NCBI GenBank assembly: GCA_036005125.1
Contig: DASYQV010000222.1
Location: forward strand, 1 to 16,512
Reading direction: 5' to 3'
Origin: DASYQV01 sp036005125
GTDB lineage: Bacteria > Acidobacteriota > Vicinamibacteria > Vicinamibacterales > UBA2999
Length of the DNA stretch: 16,512 nt
In this document: in pieces, positions 1 to 6,334 of the stretch
Numbering within the stretch: position 1 is the first letter of the stretch
Layout: each line of letters starts with the position of its first letter
The notes under the pieces: model-generated
Seen by the model: the letters and a program-made list of their open reading frames with translations, nothing else
What the model was told of the DNA's origin: nothing
Database searches by the model: none
Position numbers and translations under genes: made by a program

Positions 1-238
1 CGATGCCCCGATCTGGCCATCGCATGTTCACGCGCCAGAGCGCACCGAGCACCGCACGGGCCGCCTCTGCCTCGGCCAGCCGCTCCTCGACCGTTCCGTT
101 GCTGCCCATCTCGCCCGCCGTCAGGTCGCACAGGCCCACGCGGAAGCCGAGCGCGACGTGCTTGGCAATCGTCGCGCCGAGGCCGATCTCGATGTCATCG
201 GGGTGAGGTCCGAAGACGAGCAGGTCGACAGTGTCCAT
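1..238 (-). CDS. bshB1: PIG-L/LmbE-family deacetylase, BshB1-like (3' end outside window)
   Basis: The first 79 codons of a gene read leftwards from ATG at 238 and leave the window. The N-terminus has the zinc-binding motif of PIG-L (LmbE) N-acetyl-sugar deacetylases, FGPHPDD at residues 9-15, followed by the DLTAGEMGSNGT stretch near residues 42-53. The latter closely resembles the DLTRGELGTRGT signature of BshB1. BshB1 removes the acetyl group from N-acetylglucosaminyl malate in the cytoplasm during bacillithiol synthesis, and the BshB1 assignment within the family rests on that signature. The start fits because the first beta strand (VDLLVFG) begins just after it, as in family members. No clear Shine-Dalgarno sequence precedes it. 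Other bacillithiol genes are not visible, so a related role such as mycothiol-type or lipid-sugar deacetylation cannot be excluded. Confidence 0.85.
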   Translation of the reverse strand, partial: MDTVDLLVFGPHPDDIEIGLGATIAKHVALGFRVGLCDLTAGEMGSNGTVEERLAEAEAARAVLGALWRVNMRWPDRGI

Positions 239-273
239 GACGTGTCCGGCCGATCGCGCCGGCGGAGTCACTC

Positions 274-279
274 ATTGTA
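274..279 (-). promoter_or_regulatory. Possible -10 for the BshB1-like gene
   Basis: Read on the minus strand, TACAAT lies 35 bases upstream of the deacetylase ATG and matches the sigma-70 -10 consensus at five of six positions. The only -35-like hexamer upstream (TTGGAG, 304-299) is 19 bases away, which is long, so support is mostly from the -10. Confidence 0.3.
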
Positions 280-323
280 GCTGCGCACCACGAGAGCTCT
301 CCAAACAGAGACGAGGCGAGTCC

Positions 324-380
324 ATGAGCTCGAAGCGCGAGATCAAGCTGACGCCGGCGCGAAAGCGCCAGCTGACGTGA
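324..380 (+). other. 18-codon open frame, lysine/arginine-rich
   Basis: ATG at 324 opens a frame of 18 codons ending in TGA at 378-380. The peptide is MSSKREIKLTPARKRQLT. A purine-rich GAGGCGAG at 313-320 lies just upstream. The composition resembles the start of small basic proteins, so this could be the remnant of a longer gene interrupted by a stop, a tiny peptide gene, or chance. After the TGA I see no in-frame continuation that I recognise. Confidence 0.15.
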
Positions 381-399
381 GCGCCCCTTCAACATGACG

Positions 400-428
400 T
401 TGCGCCTGGCGGCCGGCCGTGCCATAGT
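400..428 (+). promoter_or_regulatory. Candidate sigma-70-type promoter for the tannase gene
   Basis: TTGCGC (400-405) and CATAGT (423-428) are separated by exactly 17 bases, with three and four matches to TTGACA and TATAAT. It would give a leader of about 155 bases before the ATG at 593. Weak consensus; offered as the best match in the gap. Confidence 0.3.
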
Positions 429-468
429 GAGCCGCCTCAGGCGAACGCGAGGCGCGCGCGGAGCGCGC

Positions 469-498
469 AAAGAGATCGCAAAGAGGTCGCAAAGAGAT
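469..498 (+). repeat. 11-base tandem repeat, about 2.7 copies
   Basis: The unit AAAGAGATCGC at 469-479 is followed by AAAGAGGTCGC at 480-490 and a partial AAAGAGAT at 491-498. It lies in the probable untranslated leader of the tannase-family gene. It is short and could be a slippage product. Confidence 0.6.
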
Positions 499-592
499 AC
501 TGCGTCAACCACGCGCGGGACCCTGCCGGGAATCGACGGGGAGTTCCTGGCTGGTTGGACCGAACCACGTGTTCACGTCGAAAGGAGCTGTC

Positions 593-2110
593 ATGAAAGC
601 CCTGGCCGGCGTCCTGAGTATCTTCCTGCTGGGGGCAGTTCTCTCCGCGCAAGAAGGTGATGTCAGCGCGGCGTGCGACAAGCTGATGAGGCTCGCCGTG
701 CCGAATGCCACGATTACGCAGGCTCAAACGGTTCGCGCGGGCGCTTTCACGCCACCAGACGCCAAGGGCGATGGCGCGGCGTTCCGGGATCTTCCCGCGT
801 TCTGTCGTATCGCCGCCACGTTGAAGCCATCGAGCGATTCCGACATCAAGATCGAGGTCTGGATGCCGTCGGCCGGCTGGAACGGCAAATTCCTGGCGGT
901 TGGCAACGGCGCCTTCAACGGCAACATTGCCTATCCGGCCCTGGCGGCATCGCTAGCGCGCGGCTACGCGACCAGTTCCACCGATACCGGGCATGCCGGC
1001 GGCGGCGCACGCTGGGCGGTCGGACATCCGGAGAAGGTCGTCGATTACGGATGGCGTGCGGTGCATGAGATGACGGTGGCCGCCAAGCAGATCATCGCGA
1101 GCTATTACGACCGGGGCGCCTCGTTCTCGTACTGGAATGGCTGCTCCGCCGGCGGACGCCAGGCGATGAAAGCCGCCCAGCGCTTCCCGGCCGACTTCGA
1201 TGGCATCATCGCGGGCTCGCCGGGGCTCGACTGGACGTCGCGTGCGGCGCAGGCGGTGCGTGTGGCGAAAGAGCTGGAGTCGCACGAGGACGCCCGCCTG
1301 TTGCAGCCCCATCGTCAGCTCCTGCATGCGGCGGTGGTCAACGCGTGCGACGCGCTCGACGGTGTGAAGGATGGGCTCGTCGAGAACCCGGAGCGGTGCA
1401 TGTTCGACCCCGGGACCCTCGAGTGCAGAGGGTCGACGGGAACCGGATGTCTCACGAAGGCGCAGGTGGAAACAGCCCGGTTGATCTACTCGAGCCCCTC
1501 CAATCCGAAGACCAGACGTGCGATTGCCGGTCTCGCGCCCGGCAGCGAGCTGGGATGGACCGACCTGGGCTGGACCAACTCGGCTCGCGACACGGGCCTC
1601 GATCAGTTCCGGTTCATCGTGTACGGCGACCCGGGCTGGACCATCCAGAGCTTCAAGTTCGATTCCGATGTCGTTCGCGCAGAGGAAACCGATCGCGACG
1701 TCATCAACGCGCTCGATCCGAACCTGAAGCCGTTCATCGATCGCGGCGGCAAGCTGATTCAGTATCACGGGTGGAGCGATCCGCAGATTTCTCCGTTGAA
1801 CACCACCCAGTATTACTCCCGCGTGGTCGAGAAGCTCGGCGCGTCCAAGGTCAACGGCTCGTACCGGTTGTTCATGGCGCCCGGCATGGGACATTGCGGC
1901 GGCGGGGAAGGACCGAACCAGTTCGACATGGTCGGCGCGCTCGAACAGTGGGTCGAGCAGGGCCGGGCGCCGGATCAGATCATTGCGTCACAGTCGGCCA
2001 AGACCGGCGCTGCGAGAACGCGGCCGCTCTGTCCGTATCCGCAGGTTGCCGTGTACAAGGGAACAGGCAGTACCGACGAGGCAGCGAACTTTGCCTGCAA
2101 GGCACGGTAA
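593..2110 (+). CDS. Secreted tannase/feruloyl esterase family hydrolase
   Basis: This 505-residue exported alpha/beta hydrolase belongs to the tannase family, whose members cleave ester bonds of gallic, ferulic and related aromatic acids. The start at 593 is set by AAAGGAG at 581-587 and by the signal peptide it begins (MKALAGVLSIFLLGAVLSAQ). The in-frame GTG at 569 would spoil that signal. The family's CS-D-HC arrangement is visible: nucleophile Ser185 in NGCSAGGRQ, Asp396 in WSDPQ and His434 in GMGHCGGG. Cys184 and Cys435 sit beside the catalytic residues and are positioned for the disulfide that joins them in the family. A lid segment near residues 250-270 (CDALDGVKDGLVENPERC) matches the calcium-binding loop of fungal homologues. 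Length is normal for the bacterial group. The actual ester substrate cannot be read from sequence. The VOC gene follows 106 bases later on the same strand. Confidence 0.9.
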   Translation: MKALAGVLSIFLLGAVLSAQEGDVSAACDKLMRLAVPNATITQAQTVRAGAFTPPDAKGDGAAFRDLPAFCRIAATLKPSSDSDIKIEVWMPSAGWNGKFLAVGNGAFNGNIAYPALAASLARGYATSSTDTGHAGGGARWAVGHPEKVVDYGWRAVHEMTVAAKQIIASYYDRGASFSYWNGCSAGGRQAMKAAQRFPADFDGIIAGSPGLDWTSRAAQAVRVAKELESHEDARLLQPHRQLLHAAVVNACDALDGVKDGLVENPERCMFDPGTLECRGSTGTGCLTKAQVETARLIYSSPSNPKTRRAIAGLAPGSELGWTDLGWTNSARDTGLDQFRFIVYGDPGWTIQSFKFDSDVVRAEETDRDVINALDPNLKPFIDRGGKLIQYHGWSDPQISPLNTTQYYSRVVEKLGASKVNGSYRLFMAPGMGHCGGGEGPNQFDMVGALEQWVEQGRAPDQIIASQSAKTGAARTRPLCPYPQVAVYKGTGSTDEAANFACKAR

Positions 2111-2216
2111 GACCGTCGCCGCAGATCGCGTGCCGTCGCGACGCCGCTTTGTGAGGACGATCATCGCAGCAGGCGCAGTACTGCATCGTTCGCGCGCTTC
2201 AGGGGAGACGGCCGGA

Positions 2217-2606
2217 ATGATTCGCGGGTTCGATCACGTCGCGGTTCCGATGCGGAACACCGACGCGATGCTGTTGTTCTATCGCGGCCTCGGCCTGCAG
2301 ATGAACGAGACCCCGGCTGCTGTGTCGGTGTACGTCGGCGATCAACAGATGATCAACTTCCATCGCCCGACACGCTGGCAGGATGCATCGTTCACGCTGC
2401 GGGCACCCGCGGCGCAACCGCCATGCGGCGATTTCTGCTTTGTCTGGGATGGGACGCCCGCAGCGCTGAAGGCGACGCTCGATCGAGTCGGCGCGAAGGT
2501 CGTCGAAGGTCCGGTCGAACGGCGAGGCGGCCGGCAGAAGACTGCTTCCAGCATGTACGTGCGCGATCCGGACGGAAATCTGCTCGAGTTCATGATCTAT
2601 CCCTGA
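2217..2606 (+). CDS. VOC-superfamily (glyoxalase/dioxygenase fold) protein
   Basis: A 129-residue protein forms one VOC module pair. It starts MIRGFDHVAVPMRN and ends YVRDPDGNLLEFMIYP, the classic beginning and end of glyoxalase/bleomycin-resistance/dioxygenase proteins. The likely metal ligands are His7 in FDHVAV, His in MINFHRP and Glu in LLEFMIYP. The ATG at 2217 is preceded by AGGGGAG at a good distance (2200-2206). The open frame continues upstream to a GTG at 2130, whose translation would add a Tat-like segment, but that start lacks a ribosome-binding site. Members act as glyoxalases, thiol transferases or ring-cleaving dioxygenases. Position behind an aromatic-ester hydrolase is compatible with aromatic catabolism, but this single-module form is too general to assign a substrate. 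Confidence 0.85.
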   Translation: MIRGFDHVAVPMRNTDAMLLFYRGLGLQMNETPAAVSVYVGDQQMINFHRPTRWQDASFTLRAPAAQPPCGDFCFVWDGTPAALKATLDRVGAKVVEGPVERRGGRQKTASSMYVRDPDGNLLEFMIYP

Positions 2607-2788
2607 GCCTTGATCGACGGCGAATTCCGCAGCTTTGCGCAATCGGGCGCGCATCGCTCGATTGTAGGCGAGCCGCGGGATTTCACGTGCGGGCTGCGGC
2701 GCGACGGCGCCCTGGAGCCATGTCAGCAGCAGGTCCTTCCCCGACGCCCACCACTGAAGCCGGCGCGCGAGTCACGCTCCGAACGGTC

Positions 2789-3154
2789 TCAATCCGACGC
2801 GCCGAGCCAGCTGCGTGCCTCGTGGAGCGCGGTGCGATCGAAGTAGCGAATCTTTGCCGTGGTGAACGGCCGGCAGAACGCCGCCATGGCTTTCTCCCAC
2901 CGCTTGTCGCCGACCATCGCGAGCCGTTCGATGTCCGAAAAGTGTTTCACGTCGAACTTGACGTCGTCCCACAGCGCGGCCGTGTCCCAGCCGTGGAAAT
3001 CGGCCATCTCGAAGAGCACGCGAAGCTTGCCGTGTTGTTTCGCGAGCCGCTCGAACTCGGGCACGAAGTGACGGTAATCTTCATGGACCAGCTTTCCCGA
3101 GACGCGGACTTCGATCGTTCTTCCTGCATCCGTTTCGTTGACCTGGATCGCCAT
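2789..3154 (-). CDS. SpoIIAA-like (STAS-related) small protein
   Basis: A 121-residue cytoplasmic protein begins MAIQVNETDAGRTIEVRVSG. It has the strand-helix pattern of the SpoIIAA-like family (formerly a DUF), including the GKLVHEDYRHFVPEFE, LFEMADFHGWD and ALWDDVKFDVKHF segments typical of it. The start is well supported: AAAGGACTGATC precedes the ATG on the minus strand. The fold is related to anti-sigma-factor antagonists, but members lack an established biochemical role and the phosphorylatable serine of true SpoIIAA is not evident here. It stands alone, about 200 bases from the FAD oxidoreductase stop codon, with its own possible promoter, so it may be a separate transcription unit. 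Confidence 0.85.
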   Translation of the reverse strand: MAIQVNETDAGRTIEVRVSGKLVHEDYRHFVPEFERLAKQHGKLRVLFEMADFHGWDTAALWDDVKFDVKHFSDIERLAMVGDKRWEKAMAAFCRPFTTAKIRYFDRTALHEARSWLGASD

Positions 3155-3259
3155 GATCAGTCCTTTCGCGCGCCCGATTCATGCAACAGTGCGCCGCCGC
3201 TCCGTCACGCGACTCAGCCGGTTGAAGTGCCTGTAGCATTTCTCATCGTTTGCGCTCAA

Positions 3260-3265
3260 AGTATA
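3260..3265 (-). promoter_or_regulatory. Possible -10 for the SpoIIAA-like gene
   Basis: TATACT on the minus strand matches the -10 consensus at five of six positions in an AT-richer island within the gap 3155-3354. It would give a leader of about 100 bases. No convincing -35 lies 16-18 bases upstream. Confidence 0.35.
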
Positions 3266-3354
3266 TCAGCGCGGCGGCCCCGCTTCGACACGGCGGTCGT
3301 CGCGCCCGCCCACTCGGCGCGCCGCACACGCGCTGAGCCTGAGCGCTGAGCCGT

Positions 3355-4575
3355 CTACCGTGTAAACGCGAAGATTTCGTCCGTCTTATCCGGTTCTCCC
3401 TGCACCGCGCGCACCAGGATCCGCGCCGCAAGGAATGCCCCGGCAATGGAGTCGACGCGACCACCAAACGCGAAGAGATGATGCGGAAAGTTGCGGTGCG
3501 GCCCGATGTACGGGAGGCCGTCGCCGGTATCCCCGTAGGGCAGCTCCCACCCGTACGCCGGCATCAGCCCCGAAATCACGGGATAGATGGTCGACAGCTC
3601 GTACATCAGCTGGCCCGTCCGCTGCACGAGGACCGCCTCGCGTGATCGTTCCGGCGTCGCCGCCTGATCCGCCCCGCCGATCAGGATCCGGTCGTCCTCC
3701 ATCCAGCGGATGCGATGGCGGGGCACGCGCGTGTCGGCAATCGTGGCCTTGCGCGGCCCGAGCGTCTTCCGCATGGCGGCCGGCATCGGCTCGGTGAGCG
3801 CCAGATACGTTTCGCGACGCTTGAAATGCCGCCGGAGCTGCCGGAACTCCATGCCCGGCGTGCCGGTGGCCACGATGACGGTGGCCGCGCGGATGCTGGC
3901 GTGCTCGGTGAGAACCTCGGCGTGCTTGCGGCCGAACCGCACTTTCGTGACGTGGCTGCGTTCGAAGAACGCCACCCCGCGCGTCGCGGCCGCTCGCGCA
4001 ATCCCGATGACCGCGCGGTAGGGATCGAGTCCGAATGCCTCGTGCATCTTGATAGCGGACCCGGCCTCGAGCGCGGACTCCTTCTGCAGCGGTTTGCGGC
4101 CCAGCCACGCGACATCGAGCCGCGACTCGGCCCGCGCCTGGAACTCTCGACGCAGCGACTTTTCGTCCTCCCGCGATGCGACCAGCAACGAGTCCTCCGC
4201 GTCCAGACCGCACCGGACGCCGAGGCGGCGAATCAGCGCCGCGGCATCGAGCACGGCGCGACGCCACGACTGAAACGCGCGGCGGGCGAAGCGCAGCCCG
4301 TGTGCGGCGGACAGCTCGCGAAACGAGGGACCGGGTTCAGGCAGAAGGAGGCCGGCGCTGCGCCCGGAGCAGCCCTGGCCGATACGGCCGGTTTCGAGCA
4401 CGACGGCGCGCAGCCCCGCCACGGCGCACGCGTATGCGGTGGCGCAGCCGGTGAGGCCGGCGCCGACGATCACCACGTTGGAGGTGGACTCGCCCCGTGC
4501 CCGGGGGAATTCCGGCCGTCGTGAATCGGGGAGCTGGTGAACCCAGGGGGAAATTCCATAACGCGTGCGGGGCAT
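3355..4575 (-). CDS. FAD-dependent oxidoreductase, DAO family
   Basis: The 406-residue protein belongs to the glycine/D-amino-acid oxidase (DAO) superfamily, flavoenzymes that oxidise amines or amino acids. After a short leader (RYGISPWVHQLP, typical of this subgroup) comes the Rossmann dinucleotide motif VVIVGAGLTGC, with GxGxxG at residues 38-43. The acidic residue that binds ribose, Glu61, follows. A flavin-contact segment, CSGRSAGLL, begins near residue 69, and the C-terminal FAD closing motif DGLPYIGP is followed by LFAFGGRVDSIAGAFLAARIL. The last residues, IFAFTR, are also typical. The substrate is unknown; gamma-glutamylputrescine oxidase-like enzymes are relatives but no putrescine genes are nearby. 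A good promoter lies only 13 bases before the ATG, suggesting independent, near-leaderless transcription rather than read-through from the TfoX-like gene. Confidence 0.88.
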   Translation of the reverse strand: MPRTRYGISPWVHQLPDSRRPEFPRARGESTSNVVIVGAGLTGCATAYACAVAGLRAVVLETGRIGQGCSGRSAGLLLPEPGPSFRELSAAHGLRFARRAFQSWRRAVLDAAALIRRLGVRCGLDAEDSLLVASREDEKSLRREFQARAESRLDVAWLGRKPLQKESALEAGSAIKMHEAFGLDPYRAVIGIARAAATRGVAFFERSHVTKVRFGRKHAEVLTEHASIRAATVIVATGTPGMEFRQLRRHFKRRETYLALTEPMPAAMRKTLGPRKATIADTRVPRHRIRWMEDDRILIGGADQAATPERSREAVLVQRTGQLMYELSTIYPVISGLMPAYGWELPYGDTGDGLPYIGPHRNFPHHLFAFGGRVDSIAGAFLAARILVRAVQGEPDKTDEIFAFTR

Positions 4576-4588
4576 CGATGGAATGCAT

Positions 4589-4618
4589 CGTATACCGGGT
4601 TCCGCAGCCCGATGCCAA
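4589..4618 (-). promoter_or_regulatory. Promoter of the FAD oxidoreductase gene
   Basis: On the minus strand TTGGCA (4618-4613), an 18-base spacer and TATACG (4594-4589) form a good sigma-70-like promoter. The -10 ends 13 bases before the ATG at 4575, so the predicted transcript would have a leader of about six bases. Confidence 0.5.
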
Positions 4619-4623
4619 CTGAG

Positions 4624-5001
4624 TTACGACCGCTTCCGCGATCGCGTCAATCTCACGCCTGTAATCTCCTCGGTTTGACGTTCGGCGACGTGCCGCGCGG
4701 CGAGCTCGAGCATCGGCGCGAGGCGCCGCGCATGTGCCGGACTCCGAGGGCGGTACATGACCCAGCTGCCCATCGCGTGACCTCGCTGGCTGTATGGCGC
4801 CGCGTGCCGGGAGCGGATCTCGCGTCGCGCGACGTCGTCGGGCAGACGCACGATGATGCCATCCTCGATGAGACACGTGAACAACTTCCGGCCCACGTAC
4901 CCGGCCGGAAGTCCGAACATCTTGCCGAGGCGGGTGCCGCGATGCTGTTCGATGAACTCGACGAGAAAGCTCTGGAGATCTGAACGGAACGGGATCGGCA
5001 C
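4624..5001 (-). CDS. TfoX N-terminal-domain protein
   Basis: A 125-residue protein carries the TfoX/Sxy N-terminal domain. The core begins at residue 22 with GTRLGKMFGLPAGYVGRKLF, then CLIEDGIIVRLPDD and later MGSWVMYRP, matching the KMFGGxGxYxxGKxF, DxLYLKxD and YxxP pattern of the family. There is no TfoX C-terminal domain, as in most stand-alone members. In Vibrio and Haemophilus full-length relatives regulate competence; short forms such as this have no defined role. The start is GTG at 5001. An ATG ten bases upstream is out of frame, so GTG or a later codon must be used. It follows ada by only 33 bases, a space filled by a perfect 8-bp hairpin, and could be co-transcribed with ada. Confidence 0.75.
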   Translation of the reverse strand: MPIPFRSDLQSFLVEFIEQHRGTRLGKMFGLPAGYVGRKLFTCLIEDGIIVRLPDDVARREIRSRHAAPYSQRGHAMGSWVMYRPRSPAHARRLAPMLELAARHVAERQTEEITGVRLTRSRKRS

Positions 5002-5012
5002 GCGTCCACATT

Positions 5013-5075
5013 CGGGAGGCCTGAAAGCCTCCCGCTACCTTTCCGCCTTCGCAAGGCCTGAAGGCTTCCCGCTAT
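5013..5075 (-). repeat. Two tandem hairpin (REP-like) repeat copies at the ada 3' end
   Basis: Read on the minus strand, copy one (5075-5053) runs GATAGCGGGAAGCCTTCAGG and on, and copy two (5039-5013) runs GGTAGCGGGAGGCTTTCAGG and on. They share ATAGCGGG/GTAGCGGG, then AAGCCTTCAGGC or AGGCTTTCAGGC. Copy two is a perfect hairpin: CGGGAGGC (5013-5020), loop CTGAAA, GCCTCCCG (5027-5034). Copy one overlaps the last codons of ada, and the ada TAG (5037-5035) lies at the head of copy two. It resembles dispersed intergenic palindromes rather than an intrinsic terminator, as no T-run follows. Confidence 0.75.
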
Positions 5076-6129
5076 CTGAATTTTCCGTTTGTAGCAGTGC
5101 CCGCTTCCGGCGCGTTCCCCACCGGTATCCGCCCAGCCCGCCGTCCTTCTGCACGACACGGTGGCACGGCACGACCAGGCACACGGGGTTGGTCGCGCAC
5201 GCGCGGGCCACCGCGCGTACGGCCGACGGCTCGCCAATCGCGCGCGCGACCTCGCTGTACGCACGCGTCTCGCCCCACGGGATTGACTGGAGGTACAGCC
5301 ACACCTTCCACTGGAAGGCAGTCGCCTGCACGTCAATGGGCAGATCGAGATGCGCGACGCGACCGTCGAGATGCGCGAGGAGCGTGCGGACCCACGTCGT
5401 CAGCGCCTGCTGATCGCGTGAGACGGTCGCCTCGGGGTACTCACGCCGGAGATCCTCTTCGAGCCGCTCGTCGCGATCGCCCAGCTTGACGGAGCAGATT
5501 CCCCGCTCGGTTCCAGCAACCATCAGCCGCCCGACCGGCGAGTCGACGATCGTGTATCGCAGCGCCATGCCTTTGCCGCCGCGGCGGTAGGTCGCCGGGG
5601 TCATGCCGCGTCCGGTCGGCATGCGCTCGTAGACGCGGCTGATCGAGCCGTACCCGGCATCGTAGACAGCGCCCGAGACCGGTGTGCCCTGCCGCAGCCC
5701 GTCGCGGAACCGCGCGGCGCGCACGGCGTCCTGATACGCGCGCGGTGAGATGCCAACGAGCTTCACGAACGTGCGCTGCAGGTGGAAGGGGCTCGCGCCC
5801 ACGTGCGCTGCCAGCCGCGCGAGCGTGAGTGTCTCGTCGGCGTGCGCCTGAATGTACGTACATGCCCGGCGCACATCAGCGAGTCCGGCGGGCACGGGCC
5901 GGCCGCCACGCGGCCGACAGCGGCGGCATTCGCGGAACCCGGCAATCTCGGCGGCGTCGGGACCCGCGAAGAACGTCACCGACGCGCGCTTCGGCCGCCG
6001 GCTCGGACAGCTCGGCCGGCAGTAGACGCCGGTCGTCCTGACCGCGTAAACGAATTCGCCGTCGGCCGCCGCGTCATGGGCCAGCACCGCCTGCCAGCAG
6101 CGATCGTCGGCAACAAGGGTTGTGCTCAT
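5035..6129 (-). CDS. ada: Ada: bifunctional DNA methyl-repair protein and transcription activator
   Basis: A 364-residue protein contains all three parts of Ada. The N-terminal zinc domain has Cys37 and Cys41 (GVYCRPSC) and Cys68 and Cys71 (FRECRRC); in Ada, Cys38 (here Cys37) takes methyl groups from phosphotriesters and switches the protein into an activator. An AraC-type helix-turn-helix follows (about 90-185). The O6-methylguanine methyltransferase domain has acceptor Cys322 in PCHRVV. I start at ATG 6129 because MSTTLVADDRCW aligns end to end with E. coli Ada. ATG 6141 and TTG 6157-6159 are in-frame alternatives. Odd point: the last roughly 15 residues (ENSDSGKPSGLAKAER) are encoded by a dispersed hairpin repeat that also supplies the stop codon. 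No alkB or alkA follows. A classical Ada box was not recognised upstream. Confidence 0.95.
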   Translation of the reverse strand: MSTTLVADDRCWQAVLAHDAAADGEFVYAVRTTGVYCRPSCPSRRPKRASVTFFAGPDAAEIAGFRECRRCRPRGGRPVPAGLADVRRACTYIQAHADETLTLARLAAHVGASPFHLQRTFVKLVGISPRAYQDAVRAARFRDGLRQGTPVSGAVYDAGYGSISRVYERMPTGRGMTPATYRRGGKGMALRYTIVDSPVGRLMVAGTERGICSVKLGDRDERLEEDLRREYPEATVSRDQQALTTWVRTLLAHLDGRVAHLDLPIDVQATAFQWKVWLYLQSIPWGETRAYSEVARAIGEPSAVRAVARACATNPVCLVVPCHRVVQKDGGLGGYRWGTRRKRALLQTENSDSGKPSGLAKAER

Positions 6130-6298
6130 CGCGTGTGTCATGCCCGCCAGGATACGCAACTCGACCTTCGGCCATCTATCCGCCGTTTGCGGCCGTTATC
6201 CACGATAAAGAATAGCCGACGTCCTGCGAGGTACAGCGGAGCTTGTCATCGCGGTGACGCTCGAGGACCGCGGAAAACAGCCCCTTCATGACGGTCGG

Positions 6299-6328
6299 CT
6301 GACCTTCCGCCCGCCCTCGCGCTACGAT
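6299..6328 (+). promoter_or_regulatory. Promoter of the penicillin acylase gene, predicted leaderless
   Basis: CTGACC (6299-6304), an 18-base spacer and TACGAT (6323-6328) resemble -35 and -10 elements with four and five consensus matches. Only six bases (CGGGAA) separate the -10 from GTG at 6335, which places the expected transcription start on the start codon itself. Confidence 0.4.
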
Positions 6329-6334
6329 CGGGAA

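Larger units (their letters stand above)
239..592. other. Gap between the BshB1-like and tannase genes
   Basis: This divergent gap of about 350 bases separates the deacetylase (leftward) from the tannase-family gene (rightward). It holds a possible -10 for the deacetylase (274-279), an 18-codon open frame at 324-380, a possible promoter for the esterase (400-428), a short 11-base tandem repeat (469-498) and the esterase ribosome-binding site AAAGGAG at 581-587. I see no further gene. Confidence 0.6.

Noticed and set aside
6196..6208. TTATCCACGATAA between ada and the penicillin acylase gene: DnaA-box-like and a small inverted repeat
   Set aside because: A single near-match with no cluster of boxes, no AT-rich unwinding region and no dnaA or dnaN nearby; chance is the simplest explanation. 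It could equally be an operator, but nothing supports that.
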